This document shows positions 43,186 to 54,351 of a DNA stretch of 64,000 nt, in pieces. How positions within the stretch are numbered: position 1 is the stretch's first letter; each line of letters begins with the position of its first letter. Position numbers and translations under genes: made by a program. Under the pieces are notes generated by a model. That model had not been told where the DNA came from, ran no database searches, and worked only from the letters and a program-made list of their open reading frames with translations. The stretch lies in NCBI GenBank assembly GCA_022496185.1, contig WTXG01000064.1, positions 113,530 to 177,529 of the forward strand. The letters run 5' to 3'. The stretch is from Multifurca ochricompacta (lineage: Eukaryota; Basidiomycota; Agaricomycetes; Russulales; Russulaceae).

Positions 43186-44377
43186 CTAGAGACGCGCACC
43201 ATCATCATCCTGTACTAAGTCCACATAATCATCCGCCAGATTTTGATCCTCCAGGGTGTAGGTTTCTTCAGCCGCGCATTGATGTGTACGCAGGAAACCG
43301 TATGGGCCGCGCCATCCACACTGGCGGCACAGGTCGTACACTGGACAGTCGAGCTCGCGATGCCCCGCATTGTGTCGTAGACATTTTCCACACCATCCCG
43401 AAGGGTTGACAATGGTGGGAGCGACTCCCAGTCGTCGGAAAATGCAGAATCTGCTCCAGTGGAGGTTGCTCCGGCAGTGACGACACCATTTGCGATTGAG
43501 GGGGCAGTTCCAGCTGATGTGGTACGTGCTATCGCATCGCCAGCAAGTTTCTCCCCGGGGATTCTCATGCATCTGCGGCATCTCGAATCGGTTCGGCAGC
43601 AGTTGTGGTGCCGCTCCTAACGATCGTGGGGGAAGGGGTCGGGCGTATGTGTCAGCGTACCTCTCTGCAATGGTCTGATATGCGTCCCCTCTCTCCAGCC
43701 TTTTCCGAATCTCCGTCAACTCCTGCTCGACTTGGAACATGCCTCTTGTGAGCCTTGTCATCTGCTTTGCATATTCTTTATACTGGGTATTGAGCGTGGT
43801 GCGAAGTGCGAGGGTCTTCCGCAGTCTCATTACTTCGGCTTTGAGACGCGGGAGTCGCATGTCGTTCAGCACCTCATCGATTGCAAAGGCTCGAGGGTCG
43901 TCAGCTGCAAGATGTCCCAGCTGTTCGTCACTCATTGTGTGGTGAAGACAACCCATGTATCGCTCTTCCAAATAAACTGGGGCCCCATACACAGGCCCAT
44001 CCTTTTCATGCAGCCGGCGACATCCATCCCTCCATTGGTGTAGAATATGTACTTAGCTATTTCTTTTGTTCCATCAGCCATTGTGATTTCGAGTGGGAAG
44101 TACATGGAGGAGTTTGGATTGTTGGTGAAGAATGGGAACTCGGGTACTTCGTTGTCTTGCTCCATGTCAAGGAGGTCGTTTGGATGGGGTTCTTCGGAGT
44201 GGGTGAAGTCGTCGTTCGGATTGGGTGACTGGTTCTTAACATGTTCCTCAGCAGCGTCGTAGTCGATGGAGAGGAAGGACAAGTAGAGGGGTGAGCGGAA
44301 GGGAAAGCTTCCACGACCACCGTAGTGGCAGCGAAGGCGTCAATAGCAGCGGAGGCAGCAATGAAGGAAGAGGACAT
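43186..44377 (-). pseudogene. Gypsy-G1 ORF3, cysteine/histidine-knuckle protein of unknown role
   Basis: The Met at 44377 (MSSSFIAASAAIDAF) begins a gene of about 397 codons placed after pol, where env would lie in a retrovirus. An acidic region (EEPHPNDLLDMEQDNEVPEF), a coiled-coil-like part (RLKAEVMRLRKTLALRTTL, TRGMFQVEQELTEIRKRL) and a C-terminal Cys/His array follow: CWRCDSTYHISWNC, CRHCRSNLHWSRFC, CGKCLRHNAGHRELDC and CRQCGWRGPYGF...HQC. The first two have exact CCHC knuckle spacing. Frameshifts near 44280 and 44000 break it. G2 has a homologue. I do not recognise a named family; a second nucleocapsid-like, RNA-binding role is inference. Confidence 0.72.
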
Positions 44378-44459
44378 GTTGGTTTGTGTTTAGGACGTTG
44401 CTGGTAAGGCTTTGTTCTGGGGAAGAAACGTCGGGGGTTTGCTCTCCTTTTAACTGTTT

Positions 44460-46037
44460 CTGGGCGCCTGAGGATGTCGTAAGTGGAACTCCGTGATCAG
44501 GTCCGGGCAAAGATATTCCCGGCTGGTTCCCACGAATTGTCAGAGTCTGGGAATCCCTTCCACTTGATCAGGTAATGTAGTTTGCGCCCTCGGCCTCGAT
44601 AAGCGGAGTTCAAAATCCGCTCCACTTCCCACTCTGCTTTCCATCGACTAGTTCGGTGGCGGTCTTGGGAAGTTTTCCCCATGAATGGACGTTTCTTTGT
44701 ATGGTGTCAGAAGCTTGCATGGAAGACGGGGTGGATCTTCCATGTAGGGGGAAGTTCAGTTCATATGACACATCCGATAGTTTCCTTGTGATTCAGAAGG
44801 GTCCGTGACGTCGGGGTGCAACTTAGCCGTGGGGTGCGTCGTTTGGATGTGCTTCCCTTCCAGCCAAACCTGTTCATTGGCTCGATAAGGTGTGAAGTTC
44901 GAGGGTTTATCCGATAAGGTTCGCTGTGCCTTCAACAGATTTTCATTGGCCGATTTCCGGATCTCATCCCATTGGCCGAGCCGTTGTGCGGTTGTGGGGA
45001 CATTGGTTGGTTTATCGGTCCATGTGGTACGTGGTACCCAGCCCATGATAAGGGAAAATGGGGGGGTTCTCGTCGTGCCGTTAGGCCAGGAGTTATGTGC
45101 GAACTCCGCTGTTGCCAGCCAGTCCGCCCAGTCGTCCTGTCGTCCATTGCACCAGAACCAAAGGTACTGCTCTAACCATTGATTGGTGCGTTCCGACTGT
45201 CCATCTGTTTGGGGGTGGTAGGCTGTCGAGATGTTTTGCTGTATGTCCAGAACTTGCATAATGCTCTGGCGAATGTCGAAGTGAAAGGTGGGTCTCGGTC
45301 AGAGATGATTTTTCTGGGAGGCCATAGTGTCGATAAACGTGGTCAAGATAGAGCTTGGCCACTCCCTCTGCTGTGATGGACTCCTTGCAGGGTATGAAAA
45401 GCGCTGCTTTGGAGTAGTCGTGGTCGGTGATAGTCAAAATGGAGTCAAAGCCTCTAGAGTTGGGTAGTTTGACTATGAAATCCATGGCGATCGTTTGGAA
45501 TGGCAAGGACGCAGTAGGGGTAATGGGAACATTGCCGGGGGGTGCGGTGTGTATTCACTTTGTTAGCCTGGCAGTCTGCGCACCCTTTCACGTAGTCTTC
45601 GACATCCTTTTTCATGTTGGGCCACCAGTAATCACGTTTGGCGAGGGCATAAGTATTGGCAATGCCTGGGTGACCAGCAGAGGGAGGTCGTGGTGAAAAT
45701 GGATCACCCCCCTCTTAATGTTGTCGCCACCGGTGACAACGAGTCGATCTCCATCCTTCCACCAAAGACCGTTAACCTCTTTCAGGTTGTGGGCATCAGC
45801 CCACGCGCGGCATAGTTCTGGGTTCATATTTTGTGAGACTTGTGCCCACAGGTCCATGTCATGGAGGCTGACTACAGCTGTCTTTGCAAACACCTCCTCG
45901 GGGAGGACAGTTATGTGGTCATTGTCGTCTTCCCCTGTATGCATGTCTGGCCTTCGTGATAGTGCATCTGCTCGCGCATTCTGACTTCCTGCAATGTGCT
46001 TCAGGATAAAGTCATATTCCTTGAGCTCAAGGACCTC
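44460..46037 (-). pseudogene. Gypsy-G1 integrase with chromodomain
   Basis: The minus strand encodes the zinc-binding H..H-C..C region (near 45640-45560), the catalytic core FQTIAMDFIVKLPNSRGFDS, AYHPQTDGQSERTNQWLEQY and AEFAHNSWPNG, then the C-terminal domain and a chromodomain at 44640-44510 ([36 protein letters not shown]). Chromodomains at this place define chromoviruses and are known to guide integration to marked chromatin. Frameshifts occur near 45310 and 44800. A TGA at 46038-46040 (VA*EVLEL) replaces the CGA seen in G2. Confidence 0.9.
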
Positions 46038-47590
46038 TCATGCTACGCGTCGGCTGATCTTGTGGGGCTCCTTCCAGTACAACAAGTTGGAATGATCAGT
46101 GTAGATGATGGTTTTGTGAGGGTTTCCTGCGAGATACGGTCGCCAATGTCGTAGTGCCTTGACTATGGCTAGGAGTTCCCTATCCCAAATGTCGTAATTT
46201 CATTCCGCGGATGAAAAGGTTTCCGAGTAGTATGCCACTGGGTGCGGCACTTGCGAATTGTCCCTTTGATACAATACTGCTCCATTCGCGAAATGGGAGG
46301 CGTCTACTTCTAGCTCGAAGGGGCGACTCAGGTCAGGTTGAATGAGCACTGGTTCTGAGCCGATCAGGTCTCTAATCCGTTCGAATGCTCGTTGTTGTTT
46401 GGTATTCCAATGCCATGGCACATCCTTCTTTAGGAGGTCATTGAGGGGTCGTGCTATGCCCAAAAACCCTTTAACAAAACGCCTGTAGAAGTTACAGAAC
46501 CCAATGAAGGATCGGACATCCTTTACGCAAGTCGGCGTTGGCCATTCCCGAATTCCTTGTACCTTGACGGGGTCCATACACACTTGTCCTCCCTCCAGAA
46601 TCACTCCCAAGTACTCAACGCTCTGTTGTTCGAAGGAGCATTTTGCGGGCTTGAGGTATAAATCGTGTTCATGCAGTATGTCAAGCACCTGGTGTACTCG
46701 TTCTTGGTGGTGATTCAGATCATTGGCAGTGGCAACCAAAATGTCGTCCATATAGACTACTACTTCGCCGGTGAGGATGAGATCTCGGAAGATGTGATTC
46801 ATCATGGATTGGAACGTTGCTGGTGAATTAGTGAGCCCAAAGAACATAACATTTGGCTCAAACAACCCTTGGTTCGTTTTGAATGCTGCTTTACACTGGT
46901 CACCTTCCCTGATTCTAACATTGTTGTAACCCCATCGTACATCCATTTTTGAGAAGAGGGATTTATCCCTCATGGTGTCGATGAGTTCGGAAATGAGAGG
47001 CAGGGGGTAGGCGTTTTTCACCGTATACATGTTAATCTTCCGGTAGTCCTGGACTGGTCGCAGCTTGCCATCCTTTTTTTGATAAAGAAGAAGGGCAAGG
47101 CGTACTGCGACTTGGACAGGCGAATGTATCCCTTGGCTAAATGTTCCTCAAGGAATTCCGTAAGTGCCACCTGTTCGGTTTGGGACAATGGGTAGACTTT
47201 ACAGTCTATAGTGGCTGGCGTGTCTGGGAGGAAGTCGATGGCATGGTCCCATGGTCGCTCTGGGGGAAAGCGATGTGATTCTTCCTCGGAGAATACCTTC
47301 CAGTGCCGTTGATAGATGCTTGGTACCACATCCTGGTAAGTTCTCTCAGCTTGTCCCTGCACAGCCTTCTGGGCCAACTCTGATGCTTTGGTGGCATAAC
47401 ACCAACCAGGGTCTTCCCTTTCTTCCATCTGTGTAGTTCTGATTACTGGATGCCTGATCACATAATCGTAACCCAACGACGTGATAATGGTTGGATACGA
47501 GTCCTTATCCATGGTTGCATCAGTCCAATTAATTTTTTGGTTCAAAAGCCGCAAGCCATGGATATCCCAAGATGAGATCCTCATCGCCTA
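46038..47590 (-). pseudogene. Gypsy-G1 reverse transcriptase and RNase H
   Basis: The RT motifs are VDGKVYPLSQ-like IDCKVYPLSQTEQVAL, EEHLAKGYIRLSKS, SKMDVRWGYNNVRI, LFEPNVMFFGLTNSPATFQ and VVYMDDILVA (the YMDD box), LGVILEGGQV and FCNFYRRFVKGF. RNase H follows with FELEVDASHFANGAVL. A one-base shift near 47075 splits RT. RNase H is broken by TGA at 46200-46202 after FSSAE, in exactly the same codon as in G2. NYDIWDRELLAIV continues after the stop. Confidence 0.92.
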
Positions 47591-47966
47591 GATCCGTAAT
47601 CAGGAAGTGAATGACTTTTGTTTTTTCTCCAACTTGGACTTTTAGGTCTGTATAATGGGTGATTTTCCCGGCACGATTGGCCGTTCCATCGATATTCCAG
47701 ATATTCTTCTCCTGGGGAAGTGCCAGTCTTCCCAGGCCCATTGTTCATACTAGTCATGGATGAATGAAATTGTCCGTGGCTCCAGAGTCCACTAGGATGT
47801 CTCGGTCGGCCGTCCTCTGTGTAGTTTCAAAATGTACTGGTATTTTCAATGACTTGAAACGACTAGCATACACAGAGGTAACATGGAGTGCTCGTGCCCA
47901 GGCCAATGGGTTTGAGCCTAACAAAAATCCTTTTTTGCAAAAGCCTTCTCTACCAATATAGCGCAT
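47591..47966 (-). pseudogene. Gypsy-G1 aspartic protease
   Basis: The motif DILVDSGATDNFIHP (near 47760-47800) carries the retropepsin DSGA triad. Two TGA codons follow (HP*LV*TMGLGRL), each where Arg is expected. The second half has LITDLGDEDLILGYPWL, the typical D-x-ILG-x-x-W segment. It cleaves the Gag-Pol polyprotein in active elements. Here it is inactive. Confidence 0.85.
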
Positions 47967-49432
47967 ACTTCCTCACTCTCCTTCATCATATTAGCCCATA
48001 TATCCTGGGCTTTTTCCTCCTTTGATCTTTTGTCCACGGTGGGCGGGTTATTCTGAGCGGGGCTCTCTGGTGTAATGGTTGCCGTGGCAGCTCGTGCTCC
48101 TTTCTTGGGACAATCTCGAGACATATGTCCCAAAGCCCTGCAGTGGAAGCATCGCCCTTCTTTCATCAACGTCTGCCGCTCATCGTCTGTGAGTACTGCC
48201 CGGGCTCGGGCTCGATCCGCAGAGGTATCCATAGCATTTGGATCCTGCTGGGTATGATGGGCAGGTTTTACTCTGAAAGCGGCTTTCCACTGGTCTCAGG
48301 TCTTTCCCTTCTTGGTATCGACTCCAAATTGTGTTTGGAAGTCCAAATAGTCCTGTTGCTGCCGTCAGGCAGCATCAACCCAGGTATCCCAATCGTGGGG
48401 ATGATGGAACTGTATAATGTTTTTGACCAAAGGGTTGGGCAGCCCTTGCGAGAAGAGGTCCAGTGTGGCTTCCTCATCTGTGTCGTAGCCGGCTCTGTTG
48501 GCCAGGCTTCTGAACTTGGCGACATATGCATCTAATTCGCCTTTCTCCATTCTGAGGGATTTCAACTCCCAGGCTGCCTTCTGCTTGGCTTGCCCGTCTG
48601 TGAAGGCATCTTTGAACCTTTCAGCAATGGTCTCCCAAAGGCCTTCACTTGTGGTACGACGCCCGCTTTCAACCTGCTCGTTTAGCCATTCTAACTGCTC
48701 CATTGTCCAGTCGTCCACCGCATCCCCTTGGATCAACGAAAGGAACAGGTTGGCGCGCTGGAACGGGTTAACGATTTGTGGGACATCATGATTGAAGTTC
48801 TTGAAGGTCGTGAACTCCAACATGAACTTCTTGCTTTGCGAGCGATCTCCTGTGAATGTCTGGGGTAATACTCCCGACAGCCGTCCCGATGGGGGAGGGA
48901 TGTTTGGTGGAGGTGCCACTGGGGCTGGCGGGGTGGGATCTGGAAGTTGGGCAGCGATGGTAGACATGAGTGGGTGAGGTAAGGTGACGGTTTCTGTGGA
49001 TTGTATTGATATCTGGGGAGTTGTCAAAGCAGGGGCTCTGAACGTGACAACTGCGGGTGCAACCGGAAATGTAGTCGCTGCTAATGCTGGTGCTTCTTCT
49101 TCACTAGGGTCTTCGATGTACTCCTCAGGTTTGGAGTCCGTGACAATGGCCAGAGGGTTTTCTCTCCATGGGCCTAGTCCAAATTCGGGTGGGGCAGGTC
49201 TGGTCGTGACCCAAGAGTTTCGACTGTCCGAGTATCGGATACAATACCAAACTCTTCTCTTGTCGTCGTATTCTACCAGTTGGTATCTTCTGTCATGATA
49301 GACGTAGTATCCAAACTCGGTTTCAAAGTCTTTCCAAGCGGCAGAGCCAAGTACTTGCTGTGAAAGATTATTCTCGTCTCTGCGCTCGATGAGTTCTTCT
49401 CGGAAGAGGGTCTGACTGCGGCTGGAAGCCAC
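47918..49432 (-). pseudogene. Gypsy-G1 gag
   Basis: The Met at 49432 starts MASSRSQTLFREELIERR. A Pro-rich region (DPTPPAPVAPPPNIPPPSG) is followed by the Gag core LPQTFTGDRSQSKKFMLEF, INPFQRANLFLSLIQGDAVDDW-like text, ELDAYVAKFRSLANRAGY and LFSQGLPNPLVKNIIQF. It stops at TGA 48365-48367 (DAA*RQQQD) and resumes to the CCHC knuckle CFHCRALGHMSRDC at about 48135. A further TGA lies at KT*DQWKAAF. Both stops are at expected Arg codons. Confidence 0.9.
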
Positions 49433-49438
49433 TGTGAG

Positions 49439-49451
49439 AGACTCGACTTGA
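49439..49451 (-). promoter_or_regulatory. self-primer binding site of Gypsy-G1
   Basis: On the minus strand the bases after the LTR are TC then AAGTCGAGTCT. This 11-mer (49449-49439) is the exact complement of AGACTCGACTT at the predicted RNA 5' end (49683-49673), 34 nt after TATATAA. Tf1 of fission yeast and its relatives are known to prime with the first 11 nt of their own RNA. No 3'-terminal tRNA match (TGG...) is present. Confidence 0.8.
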
Positions 49452-50031
49452 TGTTACGTCCGGTGTGGGACGTTCCGCACGACTTGTGCGACAGCGCTGG
49501 TCAAGGGTTTCAGATAAGAGGTCAATAGGACCTCTTGGAGTTTAGGGGACGAGTCAAAGTTGAAGGGGCTGTTCCCTAGGACGATGGTGAGCGGAAAGTG
49601 CCGAAAGCACTGAGACAGACGAGTCAGAGATTACAGGGGGAAGTCCGAAAGACGAACACCGATGTATTCAATAAGTCGAGTCTGAAGTCTACAGCATAGC
49701 TAAGATGGACTTATATACGTAAATGGATGGGCGTCTATAGATAAGGATATCGGAGTCATGTGGGCCCAAAGATGTGAAAGCGGACGGTGTAAAGCCTAGC
49801 TTCTGATAGGGGATTAAGTAAATGTCCGGTTGTAAAGATAAGAAGATAAGAAAGGGCAATCATAGACAAACAGTAGGTACACAAGTCCAAACAACAGTCA
49901 CGGGGATGGAAGCAACGCATGTGAGGGGTCCCAGGAGGGAGACGTAATGAGGAAGTGAAGGGTCGGTGGACGAGTGGGGTCCCGGTTGGGGAGAGTGAAG
50001 AAAATAGGGCTACTGGGCCCTGTTTGTAACA
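49452..50031 (-). repeat. 5' LTR of Gypsy-G1
   Basis: 580 bp with ends TGTTACGTCC and GTTTGTAACA. Minus-strand TATATAA is at 49717-49711, and the RNA-start candidate AGACTCGACTT is at 49683-49673. It also forms the head-to-head junction with G2. Confidence 0.93.
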
Positions 50032-51316
50032 TCCCCGATACGCCAGCCGCCATAGACTGCAAAGTCTACCCACTGTCCCAGACCGAGCAGGTGGCACTCA
50101 CGGAATTTCTTGAGGAACACTTAGCCAAGGGATACATTCGCCCATCCAAGTCACAGTATGCCTCACCCTTCTTCTTTATTAAAAAGAAGGATGGCAAGCT
50201 ACGACCAGTCCAGGACTACCAGAAGATCAATACGTACACTGTAAAAAATGCCTATCCCTTGCCCCTCATTTCCAAACTCATCGACGCCATGCGGGACAAA
50301 TCCCTCTTTTCAAAGATGGACGTACGATGGGGTTACAATAATGTCAGAATCAAAGAAGGTGACCAATGCAAGGCGGCTTTCAAAACGAATCAAGGATTAT
50401 TCGAACCGAATGTCATGTTCTTTGGGCTTACAAATTCGCCAGCAACATTCCAATCCATGATGAACCATATCTTCCGAGATCTTATCCTTACTGGCGAAGT
50501 GGTAGTCTACATGGATGACATCCTGGTTGCCACCACCAATGATTTGAACCACCACCGAGAACGGGTGCATCAGGTGCTGGACATATTGCATGAGCATGAT
50601 CTGTACCTCAAGCCTGCAAAATGCTCCTTTGAACAGCACAGCATCGAGTACCTAGGAGTAATACTGGAGGGAGGACAAGTGCGCATGGACCCTGTCAAGG
50701 TGCAGGGAATTCGGGAATGGCCAACACCAACTTGCATCAAGGACGTCCGATCCTTTATTGGATTTTGTAACTTCTATCGGCGCTTTGTCAAAGGATTCTC
50801 GGGCATAGCACAACCCTTGAATGACCTCCTGAAAAAGGATGTGCCCTGGCATTGGGGTGCCAAACAGCAACAGGCATTTGAACGTATTAGAGATCTAGTT
50901 GGCTCCGAACCCGTACTTATCCAACCCGACTTGAGCCGTCCTTTCGAGTTAGAAGTGGACGCCTCCCATTTTGCAAACGGAGCTGTACTATATCAAAGGG
51001 ACAACGTGCAAGCACTTCACCCGGTGGCATACTACTCGGAAACCTTCTCATCTGCTGAATGAAACTACGACATCTGGGACCGAGAACTCTTAGCCATAGT
51101 CAAAGCATTACGACATTGGCGGCCATACCTTGCAGGAAGCCCCCACAAAATAATCATTTATACGGATCACTCTAACCTGCTATACTGGAAGGAACCCCAT
51201 AAAATCAGTCGACGCGTAGCACGAGAGGTCTTAGAGCTTGAGGAATACGACTTCATCCTGAAGCATATTGCAGGAAGCCAGAATGCACGAGCAGATGCAC
51301 TGTCACGAAGGCCAGA
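50032..51316 (+). pseudogene. Gypsy-G2 reverse transcriptase (N-truncated) and RNase H
   Basis: The segment starts at DTPAAIDCKVYPLSQ and contains SPFFFIKKKDGKLRPVQDY, SKMDVRWGYNNVRIKEGD, VVYMDDILVATTND, FCNFYRRFVKGFSG and FELEVDASHFANGAVL. Unlike G1, RT is in one frame for over 340 codons. A TGA at 51060-51062 after FSSAE interrupts RNase H before NYDIWDRELLAIVKAL, identical in place to G1. The frame is open again through IAGSQNARADALSRRPD. Confidence 0.93.
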
Positions 51317-51968
51317 CATGCATACAGGAGAGGACGACAATGACCATGTAACCGTCCTCCCAGAAGAAGTGTTCGCCAGGACGGCCGTAGTCAGCCTTCA
51401 TGACATGGACCTGTGGGCACAAGTCTCACAAAACATGAACCCAGAACTCTGCCGCTCATGGGCTGACGCGCATAACCTGAAAGAAGTCAATGGTCTTTGG
51501 TGGAAAGACGGAGATCGTCTTGTTGTCACCGGTGGCGACAACATTAAGAGGGGGGTGATCCATTTTCACCACGATCTTCCCTCTGCTGGCCACCCAGGTA
51601 TTGCCAATACTTACACCCTCGCCAAACGAGACTATTGGTGGCCCAACATGAAAAAGGACGTTGAAGCTTACGTGAAGGGATGCGCAGACTGCCAGGCTAA
51701 CAAAGTAAACACGCACCCACATCCCCCAGCAACGTTTCCCATCACTCCCACTACATCTCTGCCATTCCAGACAATCGCTATGGATTTCATAGTCAAGCTG
51801 CCCAACTCCAGGGGCTTTGACTCCATTTTAACTATCACAGACCACAATTACTCTAAAGCAGCGCTCTTCATACCATGCAAGGAGTCGGTCACAGCTGAAG
51901 GAGTGGCCAAACTTTATCTCGACCATGTCTACCGACATTACGGCCTCCCAGAGAAGATTATCTCTGAC
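51317..51968 (+). pseudogene. Gypsy-G2 integrase, N-terminal part
   Basis: The segment contains the HHCC zinc domain (HHDLPSAGHPGIANTYTL, WPNMKKDVEAYVKGCADCQ) and the start of the catalytic core (FQTIAMDFIVKLPNSRGFDS, LTITDHNYSKAALFIP, HYGLPEKIISD). The hAT-N1c element is inserted directly after IISD. It is otherwise clean, with no stop or shift. Confidence 0.92.
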
Positions 51969-53420
51969 TAGGGATCAGCAAGGGTTTTCATACCCGCGCG
52001 GGTAAGCGCTGCGGGTTTTGACGGGTACGGGTACGGGTATACAACTCCCAACCCGCCAGAAACCCGTACCCGCGCAGCGGGTTTGGCGGGTATAAGTGGT
52101 CATCGGTCATTGACAAGATCAGCAGAAATGTAATGATAAAATACATCTGTAGCAAACAAATGATAAGATTTAATTTGATGTATGCTACAGGGTTTCTGTA
52201 AATATATTCTAGTGTTATCCTATGAAATATCAAAGCAGATCAACGGTGCGATGTAAAATAAAAGTGTTATCAGTGATCCACTCTCTTAAAAATCATGATG
52301 CAACTGTTTTATTAACGCGCGATCAATTCTGCCAGTCTGGCACTATCTAAAATACACTCTAGACTACTTTAGACTATTCTATAATCTAATTATCAAATTA
52401 TTTTACCGAAACAAGGCCCGCGTGTATCTACAGGCTGCATAGAGCAGCGACTACATTGCATCGCATGGACCAGCATATTGGTCTGATCTCCTTCCTATTA
52501 AGGAAGGTTGACTTAACAATCACGGCTGCGATTTTCCATTGGTCCGACAAGATTGTGATCACGCATAGATAACACAACAGAAATGCGTTCACAAATTAAT
52601 TAGATCCATAGAATATACATCTAAGATCTGACATATGATCAAATCACATCATTAAACAAGATAACGAGATAACGCGTTCATTTAATCTAGTAGCTGATAT
52701 AGTACATCTAAAGTACAAGCCTGCGCCATGCCTGTTCCACAAAATGAAATAAAATAATAATGTAAATAAAGAATAAACTTAATCTTCTGAACATAAATCA
52801 GCAATTATTGAGGGATCCTGAGTAGCCACAAATGAACGCGTTGTATCCAAGTGCATATCTCCTTGACCGGGATGGACCGGGCCGAGTGTCCGAAATGCGC
52901 GATGCAAGTAAAGAACTTGCACGCGTTTCATTTTATGGGTAACCTGGGTATCAAAACAAATATCCAGGGGTTACCCCTGCCAATCACTATGCATTTGTCA
53001 ATTATTTTTGCATTCTGTGTGGTTATCTGACAGGCTTTTCATTCAATGTTCTATTACATCCTATCTAATCATCTCTGTATATTGGGGTGGATTTTAGTTG
53101 TGCTTGTATAAAATTGAGACCAGCATAATAAAATAAAAATGGAATAATGAATTATCTTAATCTTCTGAGCATAAAACAAGAGTCATTGAGGGATCTTAAG
53201 CAGCCATAAATGAACGCGTTGTGTATCTCCTTGGTCCGGGATGGCCCGGGCCGGATATCCGAAATGCGCGATGCAAGTAAAGAACTTGCACGCGTTTAAC
53301 ACAGGCAACCCGCAGGTGACCCGCGGGTAACCCGCGGGTTACCCGTACCCGTAGCAATGGGTACGGGTACGGGTACGGGTACCAATGAAGATACCCGGGG
53401 GTTACCCCTGCTATTCACTA
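51969..53420. mobile_element. hAT-N1c non-autonomous element (1452 bp), inverted
   Basis: The ends are TAGGGATCAGCAAGGG and CCCCTGCTATTCACTA, with a perfect 8-bp target duplication TCTCTGAC (51961-51968 and 53421-53428). G1 at 45290-45320 (complement) shows the empty site. Subterminal CGGGTA hexamer arrays lie at 52005-52085 and 53290-53400. The internal sequence matches N1a/N1b in reverse, including the GCAAGTTCTTTACTTGC-like blocks. CpG sites are well preserved, which suggests a younger copy. Confidence 0.93.
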
Positions 53421-54282
53421 TCTCTGACCGAGATCCACGCTTTACCTCGACATTTGCCAGAGCACTATGCAAGGTTCTGGATATACAGCAGAACATCTCG
53501 ACAGCCTATCACCCCCAAACAGATGGACAGTCAGAGCGCACCAATCAATGGCTGGAGCAATATCTCCGATTCTGGTGCAACGGACAACAGGACGACTGGG
53601 CTGACTGGCTGGCAACAGCAGAGTTTGCGCATAACTCCTGGCCAAATGGCACAACAAAGACCCCCCATTCTCCCTTATCATGGGCTGGGTACCACGCACC
53701 ACATGGACTGATAAGCCAACAAATGTCCCCACGACCGCACAATGGCTTAGCCAATGGGATGAGATCCGGAAATCAGCCAATGAAAACATGTTGAAGGCAC
53801 AACAGACCTTATCGGATAAGCCCTCGACATTCACACCTTATCAAGCCAATGAACGAGTTTGGCTGGAAGGGAAACACATCCATACGTCACACCCCACGGC
53901 TAAACTGGCACCCCGACGTCACGGACCTTTCAGAATCACAAGGAAGCTGTCAGATGTGTCATATGAGCTCGATCTCCCCCCCACATGGAAGATTCACCCA
54001 GTCTTCCATGCCAAGCTCCTCACACCATACAAAGAAATGGCCATTCATGGGGAAAACTTCCCGAAACCTCCACCAGAGTTAGTGGACAGAGAAGCGGAAT
54101 GGGAAGTGGAGCAGATTGTAAACTCTGCCTATCGAGGCCGAGGGCGCAAGCTGCATTACCTGATCAAGTGGAAGGGTTTCCCAGACTCTGACAACTCGTG
54201 GGAACCAACCAGGAATATCTTTGCCCCGGACCTGATCGTGGAGTTCCATTTACGACATCCCCAAGCGCCCAAAGACAATTAA
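53421..54282 (+). pseudogene. Gypsy-G2 integrase, C-terminal part with chromodomain
   Basis: The catalytic core continues as DRDPRFTSTFARALC, AYHPQTDGQSERTNQWLEQY and EFAHNSWPNGTTKTP. A one-base shift occurs near 53665 (CCCCCCATTC homopolymer), after which WVPRTTWTDKPTNVPTT, YQANERVWLEGKHI and [11 protein letters not shown] lead to a chromodomain at 54100-54235 ([36 protein letters not shown]). The frame ends at 54282. Confidence 0.92.
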
Positions 54283-54351
54283 AAGGAGGACAGATCCCCA
54301 ACCTCTCTCTCCCCAGAACAACGCCTCACTAGCAACGTCCTAAAAACACAA

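Larger units (their letters stand above)
42576..50031 (-). mobile_element. Gypsy-G1, complete Ty3/Gypsy chromovirus-like element with a third ORF
   Basis: A 7456-bp element with LTRs at 42576-43154 and 49452-50031. The order on the minus strand is gag, protease, RT, RNase H, integrase, chromodomain, ORF3, polypurine tract, LTR. The flanking five bases, TACAA and TCCCC, do not match, unlike those of almost every other insertion in the window. A self-primer PBS lies next to the 5' LTR. The element is decayed by one-base shifts and TGA stops. Confidence 0.93.

Noticed and set aside
43490..44262. plus-strand frames opposite ORF3 of G1
   Set aside because: Shadows of the G1 minus-strand gene, whose homologue in G2 confirms the coding strand.
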